Shown here in pieces: positions 1-10,038 of a stretch of 64,000 nucleotides of DNA (positions within the stretch are counted from its first letter, which is position 1; the number at the start of each line of letters is the position of its first letter). The DNA lies in assembly GCA_944472155.2 (NCBI GenBank), contig OX235272.1, positions 3,952,354 through 4,016,353 of the forward strand, written 5' to 3'. The stretch is from Trichobilharzia szidati. Taxonomy: Eukaryota > Platyhelminthes > Trematoda > Strigeidida > Schistosomatidae. Under the pieces are notes generated by a model. That model was not told the DNA's origin. It did not search any database and worked only from the letters and a program-made list of their open reading frames with translations. Both the position numbers and the translations under genes were made by a program.

Positions 1-885
1 AATTCAGCTAATAAGTGTGACAACTTAACAGGTTTTTAAGAAATTATATCTGGTGAGGGGATTGAATCATAGGCGAGAATCTTTTGAGAAAAATCCTAAC
101 AGAAAATGGATCTCCACCACGTTTTATAGACAGGAATATACAGTCAAATCTTATAAATGTGACTTATGATCTGTACCCAAGGAAATACTTTACATGAGCT
201 TGGAATTCAAAGGGGACTTAGCTTCCGATATCATGAAAAGGAGGATATCACAGTCCCTGAAAAGAACACTCCCTGCTGCATCTCTCAGAATAGCCTTTAC
301 TAGTCGATCATTACTGTTCAATGACCTGAAGGACAAGATCCCGCAGTTGACAAACTCTATATGTGTTTATCAACTCACCTGCATGTGTGGAGCTAGGTAT
401 ATCAGTCGTTCGACTCGAGTTTTGTCCAAAAGGGTGCAAGAACACTATCCTGCATGGTTACGAAGAGGTGGAAGTGAAGCAACAAGAAACGCGATCATTG
501 AAAATATGGTCGATGATGATCACCCTGTCTCTATAGCCTCTGCCTTCAAAGTCATCTACAAGACGAAGGGTAATTTGCCCAAATCACTATGTATCCCACT
601 CATCTGTACTGCCAAAGCTTTGGCCATCGAAACAGAAAAGCCAGATCTTTGTATACAGAAAAAGTTTGCGCAACCCCTCCAACTTTCATGGTCTTAATCC
701 CTCCATGCTTAAGTATGATAATCCCTAATCATATTTTGGCTCTACTTAATTTTCATTTTGTTTATTCAGTTTGTATACTCTTCCTTTATTACGTCAATTG
801 TTACTTTTACTATTCCCACTGTGAATTATCCCAGATATTATTTCACTCGTCCCACTTGTCATTCTAAATCAAGCAGCTTGATAAC
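1..885 (+). mobile_element. Penelope-like element fragment (RT tail, GIY-YIG domain, 3' UTR)
   Basis: An open frame at 194-697 encodes the C-terminal endonuclease region of a Penelope-like retroelement. It has the Cys-rich lead-in 'CVYQLTCMCGARYI', then R/K-rich helices with 'LSKRVQEH', and ends in the typical 'KPDLCIQKKFAQPL'. The GIY-YIG signature is degraded (GIY reads VYQ, YIG reads YIS), and frames upstream of 194 carry stops, so this copy is dead. The AT-rich stretch 698-885 looks like its 3' UTR. It lies in a CSN5 intron, antisense to that gene. Assignment to PLE is by motif recognition. Confidence 0.8.
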
Positions 886-889
886 TAAA

Positions 890-1780
890 CAATGACTGAA
901 CGCTGCTATCAAAAAGACTTTTTATGCAGCCAATATCATAATAATAGAGAATGTAAAGCCAATATATCTATCTAAGCCCTTCGAACATGCGAAAAATGAC
1001 GTCACATCCCACTGTATTTACCAATTTGAATGTACGTGTGGACACACATACATAGGAAGGACTCAAAGATCTCTGCAAGTAAGGGTTGGCTTCAGAGAAT
1101 ATTCCTAAATGGCTCCAGAAACAAATGGAATCTTCAGAACCTATTAACGGTAAGAACAGGAGACCTAGCTCTTCTATTGCGAAACATATTATAGAGACAG
1201 GACATAAAATTGACGTTAACAGACCTTTTAAACCTATTTATAAAACGTGTTTGGGGCGTTTCCTAAAGTTTGTGGAAGCCCTAGCTAGCAATTAGAAAGT
1301 TTAAACCACCTCTATGCATTCAAAAACAATTCGTCATCACATTAAACCTTCCTTGGTATATCCTATTTTGATACCATGGCAAATGTACTATTACCTCTGC
1401 TATTTGGTTTAGTGGTCTTCATTGTTATTTTGACCTTGAATATGTCCTTGTAACTTGACCTAAGTCTATTTGCTCACCTCTTAACTTTTTATTAATTTCA
1501 TGTATATTTTTATGACAAGTCCGTGTGTGATCGGATTGTTCGAAATGTGTTGCGAAAATGCATTACACGATTTAGACAAATTACGTCTTCTTATTGTTTT
1601 ATCTAAATTTTGTTTTGCAACGTTAAATTCTATGTTGTGAGATTTCATACAATGTTACGTAACGTTCTTATCTCTACTCTATTTGCCTACTAATCCTATA
1701 GTTGCACACCCCTTCCTATGAATCACAAATATTTTAGTTGAATTTCATACTATTATTATTATTTTATGCATTCAAACTTA
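890..1780 (+). mobile_element. second Penelope-like fragment, frameshifted GIY-YIG domain
   Basis: Around 1000-1090 one frame reads 'CIYQFECTCGHTYIGRTQRS', an intact Cys-rich plus YIG motif of a PLE endonuclease. A shift near 1086 moves the rest into another frame (1086-1295, 'AKHIIETGHKIDV'). The remainder to about 1780 is AT-rich and probably 3' UTR. It is diverged from the copy just upstream, so the two are separate insertions in tandem orientation. Confidence 0.7.
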
Positions 1781-1822
1781 TGATTCAATTCCCTCACCGG
1801 ATATAACTTCTTAAAAACCATA
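1780..1822 (-). repeat. inverted copy of the window's first 70 bases (PLE piece)
   Basis: Read on the minus strand, this stretch matches about 34-73 with few changes (shared core TTTTTAAGAA...TATAT..GGTGAGG..ATTGAATCAT). The 1.7 kb PLE pair is therefore bracketed by inverted copies of one segment. Confidence 0.65.
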
Positions 1823-1860
1823 TATATAAGATTGAATAGCTTGACAATAAATTCGTTGTT

Positions 1861-2090
1861 GAAAAGAGTCTCTTAGCTGAATCGACCATGCACATGGTCC
1901 TGGGTTCGACCTCCGGCGGCCGACGCACTCCTTTAGCTCGCTAAGCAAATAATAAGACTGGTAAAGAGGAAAGGTTGGGCATGAGGCCAGCGACCCCATC
2001 GTGCAAAAAAATAAACACCACTGCTACAGAAACTTCAAGCCTCTCTAGCTTGAAGCCCTATGTTCCACTGGGAACGCGAAGGAATAAAAA
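1861..2090 (+). mobile_element. SINE-D copy (tRNA-headed SINE with LINE-S-type tail)
   Basis: A box-B-like GGTTCGACCTC (about 1902-1912) follows an ACCATGCACATGGTCC stretch. The body reads 'AAGACTGGTAAAGAGGAAAGG', and the tail is GAAGCCCTATGTTCCACT-GGGAACG-GAATAAAAA. The same architecture recurs more than ten times in the window. The box A region is diverged here. Confidence 0.7.
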
Positions 2091-2192
2091 ATATTTCAAA
2101 ACAATATGTTACATTGGGAATTTTCCATGAACTTTACAGGTGAGGTGTGAATATATATCCCCTTCGAGCGTATGACATAATAATAATAATAA

Positions 2193-2505
2193 GGTCGGAT
2201 GTGAGGACAAATACTCGCCGAAGACATTGGCTAGCGGTTGCGCTGTATCGTGAATTGGCAGAAGTTAGAATTCATGAGCCATTGGTATACGAGCTCGCCT
2301 TGTAACCATAAGGTCTCGGGTTCAAACCCCGGCGGGTGCGTACCGATGAAGAGTCCTAAACAAGGACGAAACAGATGTCCAGTACTCCCAGCCGGTTTTC
2401 CAATGGTTCTCTAACCAATGTCAGCTCATGATGAAAATCCTGTAACCAATAAACCAAATCCCCACAAACCAATACTTGAATAATAATAATAATAATAATA
2501 ACTCA
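2193..2505 (+). mobile_element. SINE-A copy (tRNA-headed, hammerhead-like insert, TAA tail)
   Basis: A tRNA-like head with box B GGGTTCAAACCCC (2318-2330) is followed directly by a hammerhead-like segment. A conserved body comes next (CCAATGGTTCTCTAACC, then AAATCC..CAAACCAATACTTGAA), and a (TAA)n tail ends against the CSN5 splice donor. The same order is seen at 39.2, 47.7-48.2 and 53.3 kb. Confidence 0.7.
2334..2392 (+). ncRNA. hammerhead-ribozyme-like segment in SINE-A
   Basis: The segment has a CCGATGA box (canonical CTGATGA with one change), then AGA, then a GTCC/GGAC stem-loop, then GAAA, then a self-complementary ACAGATGTC and CAGTACTCC. This is hammerhead core order, but the core substitution and the extra three bases before stem II argue against full activity. 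Confidence 0.4.
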
Positions 2506-2506
2506 C

Positions 2507-2800
2507 CTCTAAATTCCCACCAGATCGTGCATGAATTAACATTTTCAATAAAGCAACAGCTGATATTTTAATCGATTTAAAATAGTGGGGATCTTTTTCC
2601 CATGGTTTAGCATTCACAATGGATTGATGAACTTTGACATCATACTTGAAGTATTCATCAACTGGGCCTAAAATTGACTCCATATTATTTTCAGTCTCCC
2701 ATATTTCACGAGCACTTGTTGATGCATTGAATGGTGGTAGAGATTTTGTCAGGGAATTTTGACTCTTTGATTTTGGCACAATTTCTTTGGCTGTCAACAT
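2507..2800 (-). CDS. COPS5: COP9 signalosome subunit 5 (CSN5/JAB1), first coding exon
   Basis: CSN5 is the metalloprotease subunit of the COP9 signalosome and removes NEDD8 from cullins. This exon encodes the first 98 residues from ATG at 2800 and ends at a GT donor (GAG|gtgag, 2506-2502). After a schistosome-specific N-terminal extension of about 30 residues it matches the family closely: '[10 protein letters not shown]', 'EYFKYD', '[19 protein letters not shown]', then '[15 protein letters not shown]'. The last Glu aligns with the catalytic Glu76 of human CSN5 at the start of the MPN+ domain. The JAMM histidines and aspartate lie in exons left of the window. The next intron holds PLE and SINE insertions. 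Coding potential ends at the donor, and the sequence beyond is TAA-repeat translation. Confidence 0.93.
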
Positions 2801-2833
2801 GACGATGACTAGTGGTCTATATAAAACATAGAT

Positions 2834-2860
2834 TGGTGGCGGGGGTGGGGGGTGGGGAGA
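2834..2860 (+). other. G-rich tract just upstream of CSN5
   Basis: Runs of five, six and four G separated by single T sit 35-60 bp upstream of the CSN5 start codon, so the gene's own strand is C-rich there. It could form a G-quadruplex and lies where the promoter or 5' UTR should be. No role is shown by sequence alone. Confidence 0.4.
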
Positions 2861-2904
2861 GAGAAAAAGCGAAAGAGAGATTTAAGGAAAATAAAAAGTC
2901 AAGC

Positions 2905-3585
2905 AAATATGTATGAAAGAAACAATCTCTTTTACTTACCCACTCCGGAAGCGTCGTTTCAACTACAGACGGAGCTGACGAGGATATCAAAGCAAGAATC
3001 GGAAAATCAAGACAAGCTTTCACCACTCTCAAGTCTGTGTGCAGGAGGTCAACAGCACTCAGCATCAAAAATAAGATCCGGATTTTCAACTCCAATGTGA
3101 AGTCAGTCAGTGCTACTTTATGGATCAGAGACTTGCACTGCGCGTCATAAAGAGCATCTCAAACAAACTACAAACCTTCATTAACAGTTGTCTTTGCTCA
3201 ATGTTCAAGATCAAATGGCCGGCCAGAAAAGATCAGCAACAGAGATCTCTGGCAATGAGCGAACCAACCAGGAACCGATTGTACAACAAACATGCAGGAA
3301 GAAATGGAGGTGGATTGGCTAGCCATACTCTGAGGAAACAAACCATCATCAAGTGACATCACTAGACAAGCCATTGCTCGAGTGGAACCCGAAAGGGAAG
3401 CGGCGAGTTGGTCGTCAGTGCAAGGGTGACTTGGAGGAGGTCATGTGAAGAGGAGATGAAAACATGTGGGCAGACTTGGAGCCAGGTGAAGACTCTAGCA
3501 GAGAACCGAACGCAATGGAGACGCACGGCTGAAGCCCTATGCTCCTCTAGGAATTAAAGGATACAATAATAATAATAAAAAGGTT
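2905..3585 (+). mobile_element. LINE-S 3' fragment
   Basis: Several frames together give the C-terminal part of a non-LTR reverse transcriptase: '..ETISFTYL', then 'TELTRISKQES' (from TDEDIKARIGKAR), 'NKLQTFINSCL', 'KIKWPAR', 'RNRLYNKHAGRN'. It ends in the family 3' end GAAGCCCTATGCTCCTCTAGGAATTAAAGGATAC plus (AAT)n. Many frameshifts mark it as dead. Its 5' edge lies within about 110 bp of the CSN5 ATG. Confidence 0.8.
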
Positions 3586-3594
3586 GCAGATACG

Positions 3595-4215
3595 CCTTGC
3601 TGACTGACTGACTGATGAGGGCCAAAGTGAGCACGAAACCTAGGTGTTGGTCAAGGTCGGTCGGCCGGTCGGTTTTCGACATAGAACTTTGCACATATGT
3701 GCGCCAGTTCAAGTCGCCACACTCCATGTACCACACAAAGCAAGAGAAGAAATGCATAATATAGACAGTAAACAGAGGTGTGAGATAAAGGAATAATAAT
3801 AACGGAGAACAAAACAGTTTAATTGGAAATCATAAGTCACAAGGAGTGGATGCATCTGCGCCACTGAGAACGATTTTGAGCCATGTCACCAATCGTTTCC
3901 AACCATTGGTTTTTACCGTCCCGAGGACCCCAACTAGGAAGTCTACGTCTTCCTACGTGGCTTAGATTAACTGTTGTGGATTTCATTGATTGGTGCCATG
4001 TTTTCGTTTGACCGCCGCTAGCTTTTTTCCAGCCTGGCCCTATATCAGCTAACATTGCCCGTCGAGGAAGGCGATGACTAGGCATACGTAGCACATGTCC
4101 TAACCATCTCAGTCGAAGTAATTTCACCGTTTCGTCGATTGATTGATTGGTCAAGGCGGGCTTCCTGTGGCCGAATGCCTCCAACCAACTGATCAAATCA
4201 TTAAATCAATGGCGA
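3595..4215 (-). mobile_element. LINE-R 3' fragment with open C-terminal frame
   Basis: The minus-strand frame 4196-3837 encodes a typical non-LTR polyprotein C-terminus: 'LLRLRWLGHVLRMPSHRLPR', 'GGQTKTWHQSMK', 'LETIGDMAQNRSQWRRCIH'. The 3' UTR to about 3595 carries the family hallmark read on the minus strand (GCACATATGTGCAAAGTTC). It is 5'-truncated near 4215. Confidence 0.82.
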
Positions 4216-4435
4216 GCTAACTAGTGGGGCCACATTGCAAACCTGACTGACAGAATTCAGTCTGTACTAATAAAGAAAAGGGCAAGACACATCACGCTAG
4301 TTAGTTATTAGTGTCTAATCAAAGTATCAAAAGGTGCTTTAGTTCATTGCTTTAAGATATTTGAAAACCCAACCTGCCTACTTCATTTATTGACGTTTCA
4401 AGTAATTAACTGGTGGTATATGTTACACCCTGTTA

Positions 4436-4800
4436 TAGTATGACTGTTCCGAATGGAACAAAAAGGCTTCATAACAGCACATCTCCATTTCGTCCTGTTC
4501 ACTACACAAAACCGCCTAAAAACTTTCATCTCCTACTGACATGATCCCAAACATATCACCCTCGAATCCGTGCTCAACTCGTCATTCCCCATTCGGATTC
4601 CACTCGAGAGAACAATGGATGATGTCACTCAACATCTTCTCTTACCACAGATTCTTATCATTTCTATATCCCGGCTTAAAACATCCTCTGAATATTCCAC
4701 GTTTCCATACTTGCCTCTTTTTTTGGCTTTCACATCATCGGCTGAGTGCTGGCTTTCACTGTGTTGTTTTGTCTCCCCAATTCCAGTGCTATGAAGTTTC
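4436..4800 (-). mobile_element. LINE-S 3' fragment
   Basis: Starting from 4436 the plus strand reads the reverse complement of the LINE-S 3' end (GGAACAAAAAGGCTTC...). CACTCGAGAG and the 'ATTCGGATTCCACTCG' block match the other LINE-S copies. It is highly decayed. Confidence 0.6.
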
Positions 4801-5103
4801 TCTGCAGTGATTTGATGGCTTTTTCAGGGTAGGATCGTTAGTTTCACACTCAACAACCATCCCTCACTTTACAGGCTTTGAATCGACTTGCAGACTGCTG
4901 GGCGAAGTTATCGATAACAACACAGTACATAATATTAAGAGTAGATATAGAGTGTAAGACTCAAAACAGCCAATGGACGAGTTTGTGGAGAGTCATTGAC
5001 TAAGATGGCTAGAGAATACGTTATGAATGTCAAGTCATCCATCACCTTCTGAAAAGATGTTACCTGGCGTAAAATTAAATTTGAAATAAGTTAAGGGTAT
5101 TAT

Positions 5104-5300
5104 TGGTGGATGGTGACTAGCAGTGGAATACAGGATGTGCATTTCGTCCTATATGGGACTCATCAACCAGTGGATGTACCTGCATTTCCGCAGTGAGTGA
5201 TGATGTTCCCACCGAGGCTCGGACCCAGTGCCCATAGTTCCAAACGCCAAAGCGTTATCCACTAGACCATTTGGACCACGATAGCCACCTCTTGTGCAAC
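5104..5300 (-). mobile_element. Sm-alpha-like SINE, minus strand
   Basis: On the minus strand a box A (TGGTCTAGTGG) and a box B (GGGTCCGAGCC) of an RNA polymerase III promoter are followed by a hammerhead-like fold and the terminal CCACTGCTAGTCACCATCC. This is the layout of the schistosome Sm-alpha repeat. Identification is from memory of the family's features. Confidence 0.75.
5115..5185 (-). ncRNA. hammerhead-like fold in Sm-alpha copy
   Basis: On the minus strand the order is CATCCACTGG, TTGATGA, GTCC-loop-GGAC, GAAA, TGCAC, ATC, CTGTATTCCACTG. Stem II and GAAA are intact. The first core base is T instead of C, and the stem I junction has extra bases, so activity is doubtful. Confidence 0.5.
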
Positions 5301-5321
5301 GGGTCATATTAATTATTTAAT

Positions 5322-5475
5322 TGAATTTTACATTTTCCCGTCGATTGAATGGACCGAAGTGCTCGGTCTAATTACATGCCTGGACATCATCGAAGCATCT
5401 GTACAAGAAGCCAACATGTCGACCTGAGATCAAGCACTTCAGTCCAATCAATCGACAGGAAAATCTAAAATTGAA
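5322..5475. repeat. imperfect ~50 bp inverted repeat (Sm-alpha tail)
   Basis: The left arm at about 5323-5375 (ATTGAATTTTACATTTTCCC...) and the right arm at about 5424-5474 are inverted copies with a few mismatches. They are separated by about 50 bp containing GACATCATCGAAGCATCTG. The arm sequence (CAATCGAC, AAGTGCTCGG) recurs beside other Sm-alpha copies. Confidence 0.6.
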
Positions 5476-6014
5476 TTAAATAAGTTAAGGGTAGTTAAAT
5501 CAAAAGCATCACTTTGTGGTGTTATTAACTGCTAAGTTTATCGATTAATGGAAGAGTATAGCTTTCTTCGTTGGGGTTCACAGGATATGTTACGAATCAA
5601 TGAGTGGTAGACCCTTCAAGCTAGACAACTGAACATCACTCTCAGAGTTATACAGGCCGTTTAGTCTTTAAGATTCATAAATAAATATGCTCATCAGAAC
5701 TTCGAGAACGAGAAATAATCTTTTCTTGTTTCAAAGTCCTCATGTGTTTGTCCAATTTGATGTCATTATATTGGTTTCCCACTTCTATATGAGCTTGAAC
5801 TGATGTTATGTGCACAGCTCTATGTGGTGGATCTAGCCATCAGTTATATACAAAAGAGTCGCTTATTTGTCAGACACCTAATGGCATCAAACGGTAAAGT
5901 GTCAAACACCAATTAACAGCCATGCAGTGTAAGTTGCAGCACAAGAATAATACTCCAACAAGAAAAAACAACATTGCTGCCCATCAAAGTACTAACCAAT
6001 AATAAACACATCTA

Positions 6015-6475
6015 GTAACAATTGATTTTGAAATAGCCTTCGAAAGAGTTGACTACGAAGTAATTTAGGAAACTGCTCCAACACTCTAAGGAGTGCTCTA
6101 CGAATCTTTGTCATCAATCGCATTCAACAGCTCTATACAACAACGCCACATGTCTAGTAATCTACAATGCAGAAGTCAACGAAGTCTTTGTGGAAATGAT
6201 GAAAGGGATAAGATAAAAAGCTGTCTACATTCATCAATGATATTCCTGACTGTAGTAAACTGGATCATGCCGTAGACTATAGAGAGTGAAAAGACAAGCA
6301 CACGTTTGATCGACAAGAGGACTCTGGAAAATTCGAACTTTACCGATGACTTATGTTTAATGTTACACACAAACTCAAAAATCTACAGGCGAAAATGAAC
6401 AAACCAGCAGAAGAGGCCAGTAGCGAAAACAGAACCTCAGGTGAACACAGAGGAGATAGAGGTGATGAAGATATC
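6015..6475 (+). mobile_element. LINE-S reverse transcriptase fragment
   Basis: The translation gives 'TIDFEIAFERVDYE', a form of the RT FxxAFDSV motif. Farther on come 'VVNWIMP' and 'NFTDDLCLM' (from FADDLAL), followed by the start of the '..NTEEIEVMKI' segment. In-frame stops and shifts make it a pseudogene. This is the upstream half missing from the 3' fragments. Confidence 0.65.
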
Positions 6476-6494
6476 AAACCATTATATGTATTAT

Positions 6495-6600
6495 TGACAT
6501 ATGGATAAAACGTGGGCACTGCGGTAGAGTATAACTCCATTTTGGATAAAATTGTATTTTGATAGAATCACACAGTGTGCTATACAGTAATATTTACTTT
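6495..6600 (-). mobile_element. Penelope-like 3' terminal remnant
   Basis: Read on the minus strand it contains CACACTGTGTGAT, then TGGAGTTATACTCTACCGCAG and TGCCCACGTTTTA. This matches the PLE 3' end seen at 32.05-32.13 and 33.67-33.75 kb. Confidence 0.5.
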
Positions 6601-7400
6601 ACCTTACGAGCACGATTTATTACTACTGCTCGTAATCATATCAAGGTACTTACACAACTACCCTGCTCCGTTTATACACATGAGTAAAACTGACTAGACA
6701 TTTGAATAAAATCAATATAAGATAAAGTACATTCGGATATAATAATATGAGTGTTATCAATAAAATACAGTAAGATGGGAAATACGACGAGTGTTTTTAT
6801 AGTAAAATAAATAAGTCACTTGATAGAATGTTATAATGTGAATTGAAATAGAATTTAAAGATTATTTATTATCCTCTTCTGCTATGATCGGCGGTAACAA
6901 TATCTTCTGTATCTGTGGTATTTACTTTGAGTTACTTCTATTGCATGTGTTGTGTATAGACTCGATGAACCAGGATTCAGTAATCAATCTCTCTCTCCTC
7001 TCCACCTACCTATATTACTTCTTAGAATTTTAACCCTCTACCACCAACCTATTGTGCGGTTTTGTGTTAATGCATGCAATGCAATTGCTGAGCTTTTTTC
7101 TAAATTACTTATCTTCCTGTGATCAATCATTCGAACCTTAGCTAAATTCTTATGTTCTGACAGGTAATCTGATCACTCCTAATCTACTAGTTCGATCTAT
7201 GTAGTTCACCTAACTCACAGTCATTGGAAGGTATTTTGTAAATTATATTAATTAGTTTAATTGGGTCCACCGATAGGGTCGTTTAGCCTACAAAGCTTGT
7301 CCTACTTGAGTCAGTTTGTAGGTTTGAATGCCACCTTAATGCATGTTGTGTGTGTATGATTTTATCAAATAAAAATTTTATCCACAGTGGGGTAATACCA
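6601..7400. other. intergenic, nothing recognised
   Basis: AT-rich sequence without a supported ORF, box-B motif or recognisable repeat on either strand. Confidence 0.5.
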
Positions 7401-7917
7401 CCACCTAACCAACATCACCACTACCAACAAGAACAACAACAAGAAATACGAATCCCTGTCAACAGAAGAAATTTGAATAGGGTCACTTCTTTTAGCTAAT
7501 TCTGGACAGCATCATTTCAACTACAGGCAACACAGATGGGACTGTGAGAGAACAAGTCAGAATCGGGAGAGCCAAACAAAAATTTATGAATCTGAAATTA
7601 CCATAGAACTCTGCTGCAATCATCTCAGCAATAAAAAAATAAATTCACATTTTTAACACCAATATCAAGTCACTACTTCTAGATAGTTCAGAGACTTGAC
7701 GTGTCACCACCACTAAAGGCATTTCTATTAGGCTGAATGCTGAAGATCAAAATGACCAGAGAGGTTAGCAGCAAGCAACTCCGTTGACTGACGAAACAAC
7801 CAAGAATCCATTTACCGCACAACAAATATGGAAGTGGATTGGACATGTGCACTGAGGAGACCTTCAAGTGACACACTACACACACCACCAGGCTTGCCCT
7901 CCACTGGAACCCAAGTT
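7400..7917 (+). mobile_element. LINE-S 3' part, left side of an insertion
   Basis: It contains 'SIISTTGNTDGTV', 'QVRIGRAKQKFMNLK' and 'IHIFNTNIKSLLL', hallmarks of LINE-S. A Q/H-rich stretch precedes the 'R.NL..VTSF' block. The element is broken at 7917 by the insertion described next and resumes at 8561. Confidence 0.7.
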
Positions 7918-8560
7918 ACTTACTTACCTTTACTTTAGTTCGGCTATCTCCTACGGAAGGATGAGCCGGCTTCATGAACATCTCGAATCATCGCTGCCCA
8001 GGCGCGGCGATCTGATGAAGAGAGTTCATGAGGTTTCATGGGAATTTGGTACGAGTGATGACCCCAGAATCGCTCGGCCTTTTGTTTGAGAGTGTAGCTC
8101 TAGCATTTACACAACCAAGTGTGACCTACAAGGCAGTAGGAGTGGAGTAGGGAGTCCACTATCCATTGGCAGCCGGTGACCGGAGTTCGGTTCATATGCC
8201 TTTTTGAATGGGGCCAGACATCCAGGACATCCAACAAGCCCTTTGTCCATACGTTTGCCGGTGAGCTCCAGTGAGCTTCATAGCCAGTCGTTGGAGGTTT
8301 GGAATCAGGGTTTAGCCATCTCCCCTAGACTGTCATCCAATGGACAGTCAACCCGGTGAAGAGCGCCGGGCATCTGCTTTCGCCCTCTCACTTTGTTGAA
8401 AAACACCTCCGCCACGTGAAGGCAGTGAGTAGGACTTCCTCAGGAGAGGCTATGTAAGACGCCCGGTCATATGGGAGCATTTCAAGAGGTGTGCGGAGGG
8501 GTGGCCAACCCGCAGCGCAAGGCACCCACCCCCGACCATCCTGAGGCTTTGGAGGCTGAG
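7918..8560. mobile_element. GC-rich ~643 bp insertion flanked by ~65 bp direct repeats
   Basis: This block is visibly richer in G+C than its surroundings and splits a LINE-S copy. Its flanks are two copies of the same LINE-S stretch: 7852-7917 and 8561-8624, both from CTGAGGAGACC to AACCCAAGTT, with a small difference in the middle. It contains a short palindrome GACTGTC..GACAGTC and no long ORF, box B or A-rich tail. I do not recognise the family. Confidence 0.6.
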
Positions 8561-8700
8561 CTGAGGAGACCTTCAAGTAGTACCACACACACCACCAGGC
8601 TTGCCCTCCACTGGAACCCAAGTTGGCCCTGGGTCAAAGAATGATAATGGAGGACATCGCGTGTGAGGAGGGGATGAGAACTCAAACGAGACGAGAGGAG
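8561..8700 (+). mobile_element. LINE-S remainder, right side of the insertion
   Basis: It begins with the duplicated flank and continues past AACCCAAGTT into GGAGGACATC..GTGTGAGGAGGGGATGAG, which matches the LINE-S 'GDMEEVM.RGDE' region in other copies. Confidence 0.6.
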
Positions 8701-9028
8701 GGCAATCACAGAGGCAGTTAAAAACGAGGAAAAATACAGAGAGAACAGAGTCTCAGGCAGAGATATACTGTACTGGTGACTTACAATGTTCCACACTAAG
8801 ACCACATACATCTCTCCACCTTGCCAAGTTCCACAAGAATTTGTTAATAAAGAAAAGAAAAGAAGTCAACAGGACACAATATCATCAAACACATACACAC
8901 ACACCACAACCATTCAGACGCTATCTACAAGAAAAAAGGAAAAAGAGAATATCCATTGATCAAATAGAATTTTATTTAACTACTTATGTATATATGTATC
9001 ACGGTTAGTAAAGTTACACATTATGGGC
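8701..9028. other. intergenic, nothing recognised
   Basis: AT-rich sequence with no supported ORF or repeat hallmark. Confidence 0.4.

Positions 9029-9071
<43 letters not shown>
9029..9071. repeat. (TAA)n microsatellite
   Basis: Fourteen or so perfect TAA units. Confidence 0.95.
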
Positions 9072-9639
9072 TACCATCAACGCATAACTATCATTACAAA
9101 TAAAGAATAATAAATAATGCCCTATACTTCTTCTGGCTTTTATACCAAGAAACAATTCAAAATATGAAAGATTAAAGGATAATAATGCATACAAGTAAGT
9201 GGTATGCGTATATATTACTGTCGTTATAATTAGTAGTAGTAATAATAATGATGATAATGGTAGTACTGGTTGTGGTTATATGACTAATCTGAGCAAACTA
9301 TACAAAAAGAATGATGATGATGAGGAAAACTATTTGGTGAATAACCCTCATTCACACACGCGCACACACACGAAGACAGAAGAACTAATGACAAATATTA
9401 ATTACACTGCAAGAGGAAACAAAACGACGCTGTCGGGGAGCGGGGACGTGGGGAGGAAATGACAATTTTACAAAATAATACTACAAGGTATACATATAAT
9501 AGATATAATGTTCAGTGTGATGAGCGCATAAACTACAACCTTTCTATAAAAGATTACATGGGGAATTTTCTAACTGCTTATTTATTAAAATCTCTTTTAA
9601 TTGCCGTCGAAGAGGAGGAGGGAGCTTGAAATGTCCACC

Positions 9640-9649
9640 TTTATTTATT
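9640..9649 (-). terminator. candidate SMG6 polyadenylation signals
   Basis: On the minus strand two overlapping AATAAA hexamers lie about 390 nt beyond the SMG6 stop codon. They are the first such hexamers downstream of the stop. A further AATAAA is at about 9581. A downstream T/GT-rich element is not obvious. Confidence 0.4.
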
Positions 9650-10038
9650 CTTTAACAACCCAGGTGCTTTCTTCTACTCCTCGCACACCGGAACGCGCAA
9701 CGCACCGTGCTACCATGTAAGCGTACCTTCCCTTCATATCAACATGGAACAGTAGAATACTGGGGAATTACTAATTTATGTTAGGTGGAGAGAGGAAGGA
9801 AGAGAGCGCTATTGATGGCAAACCAAATAGAAGTAAAAATATATGTATATATGAATGTTATGAAATGCAATTTGTTAGTGATATTGGTATTTTGTACAGT
9901 TTTATATGAACGAGGAGCGTATAAATAATGTATATACGTGTTGTATTTGATAAACGGAAGTTAAAAGAGGAATTTTTGTTTAATGACTTAAATAACAAAA
10001 TGAAGATGAATAAAGGTAATAATAATCATCATAACTGG

